From positions 1 to 33,631 of the forward strand of contig JBEKPE010000009.1 of NCBI GenBank assembly GCA_049521055.1: a stretch of DNA of 33,631 nucleotides, given 5' to 3'. Under the pieces are notes generated by a model. It did not search any database. It was given only the letters and a program-made list of their open reading frames with translations, and was not told the DNA's origin. Below, in pieces: positions 8,820 to 16,664 of the stretch. How positions within the stretch are numbered: position 1 is the first letter of the stretch; the number at the start of each line of letters is the position of its first letter. This DNA is from FEN-987 sp049521055. GTDB taxonomy: Archaea; Thermoproteota; Bathyarchaeia; 40CM-2-53-6. Both the position numbers and the translations under genes were made by a program.

Positions 8820-8828
8820 GTTAAATAT
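8820..8828 (+). promoter_or_regulatory. TATA box-like element before the zinc-ribbon micro-gene
   Basis: The AT-rich TTAAATATC lies about 40 nt upstream of the TTG start at 8867 and is preceded by a purine-rich stretch, as expected of an archaeal TATA/BRE pair. The 8695-8866 stretch otherwise holds nothing I recognise. A site this short is suggestive only. Confidence 0.35.
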
Positions 8829-8866
8829 CAAAAAGAAAATTCATTCAGCATAAGGCTTGATGAAAG

Positions 8867-8983
8867 TTGCAGGTTGCGTCAGCATACATTAGATGTGGAT
8901 ACTGCAGCCAAACTATACCACGCGAAAGCCCATACTGTCCCTATTGCCAAAAGAAATTCCTGTTCAAGGGCCTGGGCCTCTAG
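8867..8983 (+). CDS. 38-residue double-CxxC zinc-ribbon micro-protein
   Basis: An open frame too short for ordinary gene callers. From a TTG it encodes 38 residues with IRCGYCSQTI followed 9 residues later by PYCPYCQKKFLF, so two CxxC knuckles stand in the spacing of a small rubredoxin-like or zinc-ribbon fold. Proline and basic residues between the knuckles, and a short hydrophobic C-terminus (FKGLGL), are protein-like rather than random. An in-frame TGA at 8861 limits the start to the TTG at 8867, which has no strong Shine-Dalgarno. A TATA-like element lies 40 nt upstream. The stop codon sits inside a CTAGG/CCTAG hairpin that can end both this gene and the convergent gene at 8997. Function is unknown; nucleic-acid or protein binding through one zinc is the usual role of such proteins. 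Confidence 0.55.
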   Translation: MQVASAYIRCGYCSQTIPRESPYCPYCQKKFLFKGLGL

Positions 8984-8993
8984 GTTTTCCTAG
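8980..8993. terminator. Hairpin between convergent genes, CTAGG-TTTT-CCTAG
   Basis: Perfect 5-bp arms around a four-T loop. It overlaps the TAG stop of the zinc-ribbon micro-gene and ends 3 nt before the stop of the metallo-beta-lactamase gene, where a bidirectional terminator would be expected. The loop supplies a T-tract on the plus strand. Confidence 0.45.
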
Positions 8994-8996
8994 CGG

Positions 8997-10271
8997 TTAT
9001 GGCGGCACGCTCGAGAGCGAGTATCCGCCTGTTAGTTCAGAGTACCTTAGCAGACCTTTGCGCGTTAAGCGATTCAACGCTTCCTCCACTTCTTGCAGTT
9101 TGAAGCCCTCGTTGAACACCCGGGCTACAAGCTCGGATTTTTCATAGGTAAAGTCTGGAACTTGAATGCTTTTCAGGATGAAGCCCTCGCAAGCCCCCAC
9201 TCTTTCCTCGTCGAGTTTTGGTTGAGCTGGTTTGGCGCGTGGTATGTCAGCTACGAGCGCTCGTCCCACCATGCCGAACCGTTTGGAAACAAGTTCTGCA
9301 AGGAGCCTGCTGCCTCCTCGAAAAGTGAAAACCGTCTTCGGTCGAGCTTCTTTCACGAACCGGAGCAACTGGTCTAGATCAGCTTGCTCGCTTAGAGTGA
9401 ATACTTTGCCCGCGGCCCTCTCAGCCGCGGTTGGCCAACCGGTTACGTGGGCAATCCTAAATTCTCCATAACGAGTGGCATCAAATCGCTTAGGGATTAT
9501 CACCACGCATTTAGCGTCTCCCATCAGAGACTGCGCCTCTTCCGTTCCCGCGTCCACAAAACGCAACCCTACCCCGTTATTCGCGTAAACTTGGGTGATT
9601 CGAGCTATTCGCGGGTGGACTATCACGGACAACTCTGTCCACGTATTGAAAACCTTGACCAGTTCCTGCGCGTTTCCAATGGTGTCTGTAGCGAAGGTTG
9701 GAACCCGTCGCTCACCAACACACTCCAAGGCCCATTTGACGATGTCCGCGATAACTGATTCACGAGGCGGAAGGCTTTGGGACGAGGCGGGGAATGTCGC
9801 TTCAAGGATTAGGGTATCGCACGGTGCTACTTCGGCCGCTTTGGAGATCAGAGTGTCGGTGAAATTGATGTGGCTTGCATAGACTACATTTTCATCTTGG
9901 GTTATGATTTCATATTGAACTGACCCAAGCACGTGTCCTGCATCGTGCGCCTCGACCTCAACCTCTCCTAACGTCAAACGTCGACCAACCCGAATAGGTT
10001 CCCAATTACCGGGCTTCCGTCCAGTGTCGGCCTCGTAGAGTTCGTTCGTTTCTTTGGTCGAGTATTTCTTCTGGGTGGGAAACTGGAATCCCTTTGAATG
10101 GTCGTAATGCGCATGGGTAATGAACAGGTTGGGGATCGCAGGGTCGCTGTCCAGCGGATCCAGGAGTAACCTAGTTTCGCCGCATCGAATGGCTACGCCG
10201 TTTGACCATCGAATCAGAGGTTTCAGTTCGAAGTCCCAAGCCAATTCAGGGATGCGGGTTGAAAACCGCAC
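8997..10271 (-). CDS. Metallo-beta-lactamase protein related to RNA-processing exonucleases
   Basis: A 424-residue protein of the metallo-beta-lactamase fold. The metal-binding motif is ITHAHYDHSK (His53, His55, Asp57, His58), with a downstream histidine in DAGHVLGS (His113). The rest follows the 'exonuclease of the beta-lactamase fold' pattern of archaeal mRNA 3'-end processing-like proteins (ASHINFTDTLISKAAEVAPCDTLILEATF). The C-terminal ~60 residues form a winged-helix-like tail (FKLQEVEEALNRLTRKGLL). In canonical members a GDF motif with a bridging Asp stands where this one has YASHIN (Ser133-His134), so metal binding may be altered. It is convergent with the zinc-ribbon micro-gene and 15 nt downstream of trxB. 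Substrate, DNA or RNA, is not known. Confidence 0.8.
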   Translation of the reverse strand: MRFSTRIPELAWDFELKPLIRWSNGVAIRCGETRLLLDPLDSDPAIPNLFITHAHYDHSKGFQFPTQKKYSTKETNELYEADTGRKPGNWEPIRVGRRLTLGEVEVEAHDAGHVLGSVQYEIITQDENVVYASHINFTDTLISKAAEVAPCDTLILEATFPASSQSLPPRESVIADIVKWALECVGERRVPTFATDTIGNAQELVKVFNTWTELSVIVHPRIARITQVYANNGVGLRFVDAGTEEAQSLMGDAKCVVIIPKRFDATRYGEFRIAHVTGWPTAAERAAGKVFTLSEQADLDQLLRFVKEARPKTVFTFRGGSRLLAELVSKRFGMVGRALVADIPRAKPAQPKLDEERVGACEGFILKSIQVPDFTYEKSELVARVFNEGFKLQEVEEALNRLTRKGLLRYSELTGGYSLSSVPP

Positions 10272-10286
10272 CGGTCCATAGCGGAA

Positions 10287-11234
10287 TCACTTTTCTCGTG
10301 CAGCTACTGTGACTTCTTTCTGCTCTTCGAGGTATGCGAGCGCATCCAAGGCGGCTTTGCATCCCTCACCGGCAGCCGTCACGGCCTGTCGATACTTGTA
10401 GTCGTGTACGTCTCCCGCAACGAATACGCCTTCTACGGACGTTTTCGTTCCGTGCTCGGTGAGAATGTAACCCTTCTCGTCCATTTTGATTTGCCGCCCA
10501 AATATTTTCGTGTTTGGCTCGAAGCCTATGGCTACGAATACGCCGTCACACGCGAGAATAGATAGTTCACCGGTCTTCAGGTTCCTCACCTTCACACCCT
10601 CCACCTTCTGCTGCCCCAGGATCTCGTCAACCACTGAGTCCCAAACAAGTTTGATCTTCTCGTTAGACAAAGCCCTGCGCTGCATTATCTTGCTGGCTCG
10701 CAACTCATCCCGTCTATGAACAACAACAACCTCAGTTGCGTACTTCGTCAAATGGAGGGCCTCTTCCGTCGCCGTGTCTCCGCCACCGACGACAACAACA
10801 CGCTTACCCCGAAAGAAGTAACCATCACAAGTTGCGCAGCTCGAAACGCCACGGCCGCGTAACTTAGATTCCGAAGGTATACCCAGCCATTTTGCGGAAG
10901 ACCCAGTTGCTATTATGACCGATTTCGAAGTATGAGTTTCGCTGCCAACCGTGACTTTGAGCGGGGTATGCGAAAAATCAACTGACACAACGTCATCGTC
11001 AATAATTTGGGTGCAAAATCGCTCGGCTTGCTTTCTCATCTCTTGCATAAGTTGAGGGCCTTGTACCGCTTCTGAGAACCCTGGAAAGTTCTCTACGCCA
11101 CTCGTTAGCATGAGCTGCCCGCCCGATAACCTACCGCCCACTACGAGGGTTTTCACCAAAGCACGGCCTGCATAGATTGCGGCAGTGAGACCCGCAGGGC
11201 CTGAACCGATTACGATGACGTCGTACTCAGCCAT
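10287..11234 (-). CDS. trxB: Thioredoxin reductase
   Basis: A 315-residue low-molecular-weight thioredoxin reductase. The FAD motif is VIVIGSGPAGLTAAIYAGRA at the N-terminus. The redox-active disulfide is Cys133-Ala-Thr-Cys136 (SSCATCDGYFF). The NAD(P)H domain follows (VVVVGGGDTATEEA), and the second FAD motif is GVFVAGDVHD near the end. It uses NAD(P)H to reduce thioredoxin or glutaredoxin-like proteins. The NADPH-specifying segment reads VVVVHRRDELRASK, with the HRRxxxR typical of NADPH-dependent enzymes. It precedes the metallo-beta-lactamase gene by 15 nt on the same strand. A TATA-like TTATAA 32 nt before its ATG makes the transcript nearly leaderless. Confidence 0.95.
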   Translation of the reverse strand: MAEYDVIVIGSGPAGLTAAIYAGRALVKTLVVGGRLSGGQLMLTSGVENFPGFSEAVQGPQLMQEMRKQAERFCTQIIDDDVVSVDFSHTPLKVTVGSETHTSKSVIIATGSSAKWLGIPSESKLRGRGVSSCATCDGYFFRGKRVVVVGGGDTATEEALHLTKYATEVVVVHRRDELRASKIMQRRALSNEKIKLVWDSVVDEILGQQKVEGVKVRNLKTGELSILACDGVFVAIGFEPNTKIFGRQIKMDEKGYILTEHGTKTSVEGVFVAGDVHDYKYRQAVTAAGEGCKAALDALAYLEEQKEVTVAAREK

Positions 11235-11265
11235 GCTGCTTCAACTTCCAAATTCGGTTGACGAA

Positions 11266-11271
11266 TTATAA
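11266..11271 (-). promoter_or_regulatory. TATA box of trxB
   Basis: TTATAA in the context ACTTATAATTC on the minus strand, 32-37 nt before the trxB ATG. This predicts a very short leader, common in archaea. Confidence 0.45.
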
Positions 11272-11327
11272 GTTGAACCTTTAACCTGTCGAACAACATT
11301 CTGTTCCGAATTTCTGGAAAATCGAAG

Positions 11328-11810
11328 CTAGGCTTCTTGCGCGTATTCGCCTTGGTTAATGGTTTGCATTGGTTTGCCGAGGTATATGACAATAGTATTA
11401 GACAGTTTGTTGAAGAGCCTCTGCCTTAATTTTCGGCACGGCCCGTATACCCATCCAATCAGGCAATCCAACGGGAGAAGAGGGAAGGATACCGATTTTC
11501 CGATGCTCTGAATTGCAGAGGCGACGAGACTTACGTTTCCTCCCTTAGTATCCGTCAGTCGAATGTTGAGTAATAGCTGTCCAATTGATCTGCCGAAGTA
11601 CCATTCCAAGAATGTCCAGTACAGAAAGAGGATGAGTATTGATAACGGAGACCAAAGCTGCGGCAGCAGGAACGGGGGCAGGAGTTTGGTTTCTAGATCC
11701 TCAAGGCGAAAGTATGCGAGCATGACATTGATGATTATGTAGTCTATCATCCAAGCGATGAAGCGTCTTCCCCAATTCGCAAGTATGACGGGTTCTGCTT
11801 GAGGCTTCAC
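11328..11810 (-). CDS. RDD family membrane protein
   Basis: A 160-residue integral membrane protein. It begins with the RDD signature, an Arg and Asp in the first helix (GRRFIAWMIDYIIINVMLAY). A second helix follows (LSILILFLYWTFLEWYFG), then the conserved GRSIGQLLLNIRLTD segment and a third hydrophobic stretch (SFPLLPLDCLIGWVYG). RDD proteins are small three-to-four-helix membrane proteins of poorly known function; some affect ion transport. The ATG start gives a full domain. It stands alone between trxB and the carbamoyltransferase, on the same strand as both; 93 nt separate it from trxB, which has its own TATA box. It ends in TAG. Confidence 0.85.
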   Translation of the reverse strand: MKPQAEPVILANWGRRFIAWMIDYIIINVMLAYFRLEDLETKLLPPFLLPQLWSPLSILILFLYWTFLEWYFGRSIGQLLLNIRLTDTKGGNVSLVASAIQSIGKSVSFPLLPLDCLIGWVYGPCRKLRQRLFNKLSNTIVIYLGKPMQTINQGEYAQEA

Positions 11811-11842
11811 GATGCAGAACCCGGTTCCAGATTATACCTTGT

Positions 11843-12913
11843 TCATTTTCGCCGCTTCGACGGGCGCCCGCCCATCACCATTGCCATAACCGCTTTCTGA
11901 ACATGTAGTCGGTTTTCGGCTTCTTCGAAGTACAGTGAATAGTCCATGTTGTCGATTACGTCGTCGGTGACTTCTTGTCCCCGGTCGGCTGGTCCGCAGT
12001 GCATGTACTTGCCCTTGTTCGTGAGGTCCATCATTTCTTGGGTGCATATCCAGTCCTTGAACTTGTCCTGGTAGGTCGTTGCGCCATTCTTGTCGACTGA
12101 GGCGTTGAGGGGTGGGACGTATTGCTTTGGAGACCAGGCTTTGGGGTAGACAACGTCTGCCCCTTGGAAGGCCTCCTTCATATCGTTCACGACGCGGAAG
12201 CCGCCGCCGTAACGATCGGCATTTGCTTTGCAAGCTTGCGTCACTACGTCTTCAAGTTCGAAGCCTGGGGGATGCGCCAGAATAACATCCATTCCCAACT
12301 GTGTTCCGATGAGCACCTCGCTTTGAGGCACGGCGAGAGGTTTGAGGCCTCCCGAGTAGGCATAAGATACGACTAGTTTCTTCCCTTTGAGTTTGGGAAT
12401 TGCCTGTCTCATGGCCTGTGCGTCTGCTAGAGCTTGGAATGGATGGTACATGTCGTCCTCCATGTTTAGCACGGGGATCGTGGCGTGTTTGGCGAATTCT
12501 TGAACGACCTTGTGGCCTCTTCCGATAATCCACTTTGCGGCGTCGCCGTAGATTCGTATTGCGATCGCGTCACCGTACCTGCTCAACACTCTGGCGACGT
12601 CGGAGATTGCTTCGGTTTGGTAGGCGATCATGTCTTCCGGCAATGCCGGTGTGTAAACGTCTTGGGGGCTTAGGAAGTGAGCGTGCCCGCCGAGTTGATA
12701 CATACCCGCCTCGAACGAGTTTCTTGTTCTGAGGGATCGATTGTAAAACATCATGAAAAGCGTCTTACCGGGCAAGTACGCATGTTTCTTGTGTGCCCGG
12801 AAAAGTTTTCTCAGCTCGTCGGCCGCGTCAAGAATCTTCTTGACTTCCTCCTGTGAGAAATCGTTCGTGTCAAGGAAGCTTTTGCCACTCCATAACCCTA
12901 CGAATGAAACCAA
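11843..12913 (-). CDS. YgeW-like carbamoyltransferase 1
   Basis: A 356-residue carbamoyltransferase of the aspartate/ornithine superfamily, closest in pattern to bacterial YgeW. The carbamoyl-phosphate loop is SLRTR at 60-64 (usually STRTR). HPFQALAD at 157-164 is the second phosphate-side motif. YgeW-like blocks are GMDVILAHPPGFEL, ADVVYPKAWSP, and KDWICTQEMMDLT. The motif usually written HCLP reads HCGP (305-308). The reaction expected is carbamoyl transfer between a ureido compound and carbamoyl phosphate; running toward carbamoyl phosphate would feed carbamate kinase, which lies 37 nt upstream on the same strand. TTG start is supported by a GAGGT seven nt before it. Ornithine carbamoyltransferase is the main alternative, but the middle region favours YgeW. 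Confidence 0.85.
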   Translation of the reverse strand: MVSFVGLWSGKSFLDTNDFSQEEVKKILDAADELRKLFRAHKKHAYLPGKTLFMMFYNRSLRTRNSFEAGMYQLGGHAHFLSPQDVYTPALPEDMIAYQTEAISDVARVLSRYGDAIAIRIYGDAAKWIIGRGHKVVQEFAKHATIPVLNMEDDMYHPFQALADAQAMRQAIPKLKGKKLVVSYAYSGGLKPLAVPQSEVLIGTQLGMDVILAHPPGFELEDVVTQACKANADRYGGGFRVVNDMKEAFQGADVVYPKAWSPKQYVPPLNASVDKNGATTYQDKFKDWICTQEMMDLTNKGKYMHCGPADRGQEVTDDVIDNMDYSLYFEEAENRLHVQKAVMAMVMGGRPSKRRK

Positions 12914-12920
12914 ACTTAGT

Positions 12921-12925
12921 ACCTC
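12921..12925 (-). promoter_or_regulatory. Ribosome binding site that supports the TTG start of carbamoyltransferase 1
   Basis: GAGGT on the minus strand with 7 nt to the TTG at 12911-12913. The second carbamoyltransferase has the same GAGGT at 14035-14039, 8 nt before its ATG. Confidence 0.55.
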
Positions 12926-12950
12926 GACCCACTCGGTTCCGGGATTCGAC

Positions 12951-13904
12951 TTAAACTTTTGGCACGGTTATCTGCGTTCCCGTTTTACCGTCCAAAGCTC
13001 CGATCAAATCTCCGAGGGCTGCGATTACCGCACGTTCACCTCCGCTCTCAACGAACCGAATTGCAGCTTCAACTTTCGGCGCCATGCTTCCCTCTTTGAA
13101 TTGCCCCTCCTTCGCGTAATTCCTCAATTTCCCTGTTGTAATTTCCTTTATCTTTTCTTGATTGGGTTTGCCGTAGTTTACGTAGGCGCCATCGACGTCC
13201 GTTAAGACGACGAATATGTTGGCGCCGATAAGTGTGGCTAGTCTTTGACCGGCGAGGTCCTTGTCGATGACCGCTTCAACCCCAACCGCGTGCCCGTTCT
13301 CCTCGATTATGGGGATCCCGCCTCCCCCGCATGCAACAACTATGAAGCCGGCGTCAATCAAAGCCCTTATCGCGGTACGTTCGGCTATAATCTTGGGATC
13401 AGGCGAAGGCACTACACGCCTATAGCCCCGTCCAGCGTCTTCCTTGATAACTAACTCGGGCTTCTGTTCCCGCACCTTGTCCGCTTCTTCCTTCGAGTAG
13501 AACGGCCCAATTGGTTTCGTTGGGTTCTGAAAGGCTGAGTCGTGTTTATCGACGATAACTCTGGTTATCATCGTCACGACGAACTTGTCGATTCCGCGCG
13601 ACTTGAGTTCATTCCTGAGTGCCTGTTGTATCATGTACCCGATGAATCCCTGCGTTTCGGCGCCGCATGCATCCAGTGGAAATGGCGGAACTATGCTCTT
13701 CGCCGCATCATGCCTGAGTAGGGTTGCCCCGACCTGTGGCCCGTTGCCATGCGTCAATACTATCTTGTGGCCGCGCTCGATTAGATCTGCGACCTTAGCC
13801 ACAGTTCCTTTGACATTCTGGTATTGATCGTCGAAAGTACCTTTCTGGCCTCGCTTGAGCAAGGCGTTTCCCCCAAGCGCAATCACGATGAGTTTCTCAT
13901 TCAA
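12951..13904 (-). CDS. arcC: Carbamate kinase
   Basis: A 317-residue amino-acid-kinase-fold enzyme that moves phosphate between carbamoyl phosphate and ADP, giving ATP, CO2 and ammonia. It has the N-terminal ALGGNALLKRGQ phosphate loop, THGNGPQVG, the carbamate-kinase insert (EDAGRGYRRVVPSPDPK), ACGGGGIPI, DKDLAGQRLA, and the C-terminal FKEGSMAPKVEAA block. Length and motifs match catabolic ArcC/YqeA enzymes well. It is transcribed before carbamoyltransferase 1 and divergently from carbamoyltransferase 2, which is strong context for carbamoyl phosphate use in ATP synthesis. It could instead make carbamoyl phosphate for biosynthesis, as in some hyperthermophilic archaea. No carbamoyl-phosphate synthetase gene is in the window. 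Confidence 0.96.
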   Translation of the reverse strand: MNEKLIVIALGGNALLKRGQKGTFDDQYQNVKGTVAKVADLIERGHKIVLTHGNGPQVGATLLRHDAAKSIVPPFPLDACGAETQGFIGYMIQQALRNELKSRGIDKFVVTMITRVIVDKHDSAFQNPTKPIGPFYSKEEADKVREQKPELVIKEDAGRGYRRVVPSPDPKIIAERTAIRALIDAGFIVVACGGGGIPIIEENGHAVGVEAVIDKDLAGQRLATLIGANIFVVLTDVDGAYVNYGKPNQEKIKEITTGKLRNYAKEGQFKEGSMAPKVEAAIRFVESGGERAVIAALGDLIGALDGKTGTQITVPKV

Positions 13905-14047
13905 CTTGAAACACTTCGCACTGATCGAAGACCACGAAATGCGATATTATATCCTTATCAACTTTCACGACGTTTCCCGCGCAGGAACTTCTATTTACCC
14001 GCCTATCTACCAGCAGCTTCCGCTAATCGAAAACGAGGTAAAGACAG
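13905..14047. promoter_or_regulatory. Divergent promoter region, carbamate kinase / carbamoyltransferase 2
   Basis: ATATTATAT at 13944-13952 is a good TATA candidate for arcC, about 40 nt before its ATG on the minus strand. On the plus strand TATTTA at 13992-13997 and a Shine-Dalgarno GAGGT at 14035-14039 precede carbamoyltransferase 2. One shared 143-nt spacer therefore serves both units. Confidence 0.5.
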
Positions 14048-15082
14048 ATGCCGAAGGTCGACCTTGCGGGTAAGGATCTGATCACCACTCAAGATTGGTC
14101 GCTGGAAGAGCTAGAGGCTGCGCTTAAGCTGGCAAGGGACCTTAAGGTGAAATACCATCGCGGCCGCGTTCCGCACCTTCTTGCAGACAAGACTTTCTTC
14201 ATGCTATTCTACGCGCCATCGACTAGGACGAGGGCTGCGTTTGAAGCTGGAATGACATATCTTGGAGGCCACGGGCAGTACATCGATGTCTCCACAACCC
14301 GCTTAGGGTCGGGGGAGGCGGCGAAGGATGTTGCTAAGATGTATGACTTGTACGGCCAAGGTCTCGGCGTCCGGATTTTGGATTCAGCCATCGATTACGT
14401 GTACGGAGCTGGGATATCTGTCGTACGAGAATATGCAAGGCACGCGGAGATTCCCGTCATAAACATGGCCTGCTGCACATACCACCCAACCCAAGGCCTC
14501 GCAGACATGATGACCGTTCAGGAGGGGCTTGGGAAGGTGAGAAGGAAGAAGTATGTGATTATGTGGGCTTACGCGAAAAGCTTTCGAGGCCGATGCAGCA
14601 TACAAGAGGAAGCCTTACTCATGCCCAGATTCGGAATGGATGTTGTGCTTGCTTATCCACCTGGATTTGAAATTGATTCAAAGATTGTTGAGGAGGCGAA
14701 ATCGAACTCCCAAGCATCAGGCGGAGAATTCCAAATCACTAACGATCTGAACTCGGCGCTGGAGGGGGCGCAGGGTGTATTTCCGAGAAACTGGGCTTCC
14801 AACGAATTACTCAGGGTGGGGGCTAGCAAGTTTGGGAAGGACCGTGAGGCTGAATTGCATGAGAAATATCGTGATTGGACTCTAACTCATGGCCTTCTCG
14901 ATAAGATGGACAAGAAAGCCATCGTCACCCACGTATTACCCGTGCTTAGGGGTGAGGAGGCCACGGACGAGGTTATGGATGGACCCCACTCGATGATATA
15001 TCCACAGGCTGCGAATGGCATGTTCACGAAGATGGCTGTTCTGGCTTTGACGATGGGTGAGAAGAGGAAGCGGACGAGGTAG
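14048..15082 (+). CDS. YgeW-like carbamoyltransferase 2
   Basis: A 344-residue paralogue of the gene at 11843. The carbamoyl-phosphate loop is canonical STRTR (58-62) and HPTQGLAD stands at 146-153. The middle matches the YgeW pattern (RFGMDVVLAYPPGFEID; ASGGEFQITNDLNSALEGA). The usual HCLP is HVLP (295-298), so the ornithine-family Cys is replaced by Val. Where paralogue 1 and E. coli YgeW have a GKPLxVPQ-like loop, this one has SFRGRCSIQEE, suggesting a different amino-substrate. ATG start with GAGGT eight nt upstream. It diverges from arcC and is convergent with the LLM gene at 15123. It may act on a second ureido acid or form a heteromer with paralogue 1; both are inference. Confidence 0.83.
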   Translation: MPKVDLAGKDLITTQDWSLEELEAALKLARDLKVKYHRGRVPHLLADKTFFMLFYAPSTRTRAAFEAGMTYLGGHGQYIDVSTTRLGSGEAAKDVAKMYDLYGQGLGVRILDSAIDYVYGAGISVVREYARHAEIPVINMACCTYHPTQGLADMMTVQEGLGKVRRKKYVIMWAYAKSFRGRCSIQEEALLMPRFGMDVVLAYPPGFEIDSKIVEEAKSNSQASGGEFQITNDLNSALEGAQGVFPRNWASNELLRVGASKFGKDREAELHEKYRDWTLTHGLLDKMDKKAIVTHVLPVLRGEEATDEVMDGPHSMIYPQAANGMFTKMAVLALTMGEKRKRTR

Positions 15083-15088
15083 ATTTGT

Positions 15089-15111
15089 GAGGGCAGGGTT
15101 TGCCCGCCCTC
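15089..15111. terminator. Hairpin between convergent genes
   Basis: GAGGGC at 15089-15094 pairs with GCCCTC at 15106-15111, with an inner GGG/CCC extension across a one-base bulge. It lies 6 nt after the carbamoyltransferase 2 stop and 11 nt before the end of the convergent gene. No strong T-tract follows. Confidence 0.4.
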
Positions 15112-15122
15112 GCTGATGCATA

Positions 15123-15965
15123 CTAGATTCTAAGTGGTCCCTTGCGGATTCGTCTTTCTAGCTCTTGTTTTGAGTTGCGCCAGTTGCGCATGTCCTCCAT
15201 CCACCACGTCGCGCCGGCGGCGGCATATGCGCGTAGCACTTCGTTATCGTCTCCCTGGCCGTTTGCACCCGAGGTTGCAACAACGTCGTAGGGGGATTTG
15301 TCCGCTCTGTGATTTCTAATGAATGAGAGGATTTCTCGGATTTCTTCTGGATTCAACTTACTGCCTCGCGCTAATCCTAGGGGGAACACGCCGTCCCATC
15401 GGGCAGCGCGAAGAAATGGTTGCCTTTTCGGCCACCTGCCAGCCACCCAGATCGGAATCCGCGGCGATTGAAGGGGTTGGGGCAGGAACTGAACATTTCG
15501 CACCTCATAGTGTTTCCCGACGTAACTGAACGGTTCACCGCGCCATAGCCCAACCAGTACCTCTAACCCTTCATCAAGTTTCTCGGCACGTACCTGGTCA
15601 TCGCCGTCCTCGCCAAGAGATGTGAAATCCAGGTCAGCGGGATCACCGAGGCCGACTCCAAGCGTTAGCCTACCCTTGGATAGGTGGTCAATTGAGACGG
15701 TCTCCCGTGCGAGCTTCCACGGTCGACGGCGAGCGAGCGGCGTAACTAATGGTCCGATTCGCATTCGCTTTGTATTCATTGCAATGGCTGCCAGAGCAAC
15801 CCAAGGGTCCACTAATGGAACGTGCTCATCGTTGCTGTATAGAATGTGGTCAAAGATGAAGAAGCCCTCCCAGCCAGAATCCTCCGCCTCAACGGCTAGT
15901 TCAGCGAGCTCTCCGGGAGAGCCGCAGCAGGTGCCAAAATTCGGAACCGTAACCCCGAATTGCAA
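15123..15965 (-). CDS. LLM-class (F420/FMN-dependent) oxidoreductase 1
   Basis: A luciferase-like monooxygenase-family TIM barrel. The N-terminal beta-strand (LQFGVTVPNFG), SGWEGFFIFDHILYS, RMRIGPLVTPLARRRPWKLARE, SIDHLSKGRLTLGVGLGDP and the C-terminal PRIPIWVAGRWPKRQPFLRAARWDG are standard signatures. In archaea such enzymes mostly use F420. The frame stays open upstream to an ATG at 16052, but that would overlap the TFS gene by 65 nt and add about 29 residues with no family match; the TTG at 15963-15965 places the first strand at the very N-terminus as in the family. It is the last gene after TFS on this strand and ends in TAG. The substrate is unknown. Confidence 0.8.
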   Translation of the reverse strand: MQFGVTVPNFGTCCGSPGELAELAVEAEDSGWEGFFIFDHILYSNDEHVPLVDPWVALAAIAMNTKRMRIGPLVTPLARRRPWKLARETVSIDHLSKGRLTLGVGLGDPADLDFTSLGEDGDDQVRAEKLDEGLEVLVGLWRGEPFSYVGKHYEVRNVQFLPQPLQSPRIPIWVAGRWPKRQPFLRAARWDGVFPLGLARGSKLNPEEIREILSFIRNHRADKSPYDVVATSGANGQGDDNEVLRAYAAAGATWWMEDMRNWRNSKQELERRIRKGPLRI

Positions 15966-15987
15966 AGCCCAGCTTACCTGATTTCTT

Positions 15988-16311
15988 TCAGGAATACTCT
16001 CGCCATGTCCACCCGCATTTCGTGCATTTGAAGAACTGGGTCGAGGCTTCATCGCCGCCGCGGGTTTGTACCATCCAGTAGAAGGCTTCGCCGTTCCGGC
16101 ATTTTTGGCAGTTAACTTTCATTTTCGGGAGAGTCTGCAGGTTCTTCTCGTCCTTGCCGATTACCACGATAGCTTCCTTTGGCGTTTCAAGTTTCTGTAC
16201 TACCGGATTCGCCCGTCTGGTTTCTTCTCCGCATTTGGGGCATGCTAGGACAACGATCTTTTCCTTCTTAGTTGGAATGAGCGCCAGACTACATTTCGAG
16301 CAGAACTGCAT
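15988..16311 (-). CDS. tfs: Transcription factor S (TFS/RPB9-TFIIS-like)
   Basis: A 107-residue two-zinc protein. The N-terminal ribbon (MQFCSKCSLALIP, then LACPKCGEE) corresponds to the RPB9 N-terminal zinc ribbon. The C-terminal ribbon is TFIIS-like: NCQKCRNGEAFYWMVQTRGGDEASTQFFKCTKCGWTWREYS. It keeps the RGGDEAST acidic tip (Asp-Glu) that enters the RNA polymerase secondary channel and drives transcript cleavage after backtracking. This is an archaeal marker. The ATG start and a TATATG about 39 nt before it support a separate promoter. It overlaps no neighbour if the following gene begins at its TTG. Length matches the family. Confidence 0.96.
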   Translation of the reverse strand: MQFCSKCSLALIPTKKEKIVVLACPKCGEETRRANPVVQKLETPKEAIVVIGKDEKNLQTLPKMKVNCQKCRNGEAFYWMVQTRGGDEASTQFFKCTKCGWTWREYS

Positions 16312-16664
16312 GTTAGATTACAACCGAATTGCGGGCCTGCAACCATATACGCATTTAATCCTTCCTTTTCTTACTTCATTGAGGCTTCCTCGAAGAACCA
16401 TACCCGCCGTCTGAGAGAGCGGAATGGGAAAGGCGGGGGGGAGTTAGGAAATGAGGTGCGTTTGCTCTCTCCTGGGTCTTCTATCGTCAATTGTCTAAGA
16501 GTATGGGCACGGAATTGGTTTTTATGGTGGTCTTGCGTATTAGGGAGGTGGTATACTGGAGATCTTACCTGCGTGGATGATGGGACGACCGTCAAGGTCA
16601 TACCGATTACCGCTGCGAGTATTATCTTTCGTATAACTAGAAAATTGGGACGGTGGAAAACGAA
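16312..16664. other. 353-nt gap without a recognised gene
   Basis: On the minus strand GTATATGG at 16343-16350 is the TATA candidate of the TFS gene. The remainder contains no open frame with protein-like composition that I trust, no tRNA-like T-arm and no recognisable terminator. A GGTGG lies about 10 nt before the ATG of the next gene. A non-coding RNA cannot be excluded by eye. Confidence 0.4.

Noticed and set aside
15966..16052. N-terminal extension of LLM oxidoreductase 1 to the upstream ATG
   Set aside because: It overlaps the TFS coding end by 65 nt and adds residues that do not match the family.
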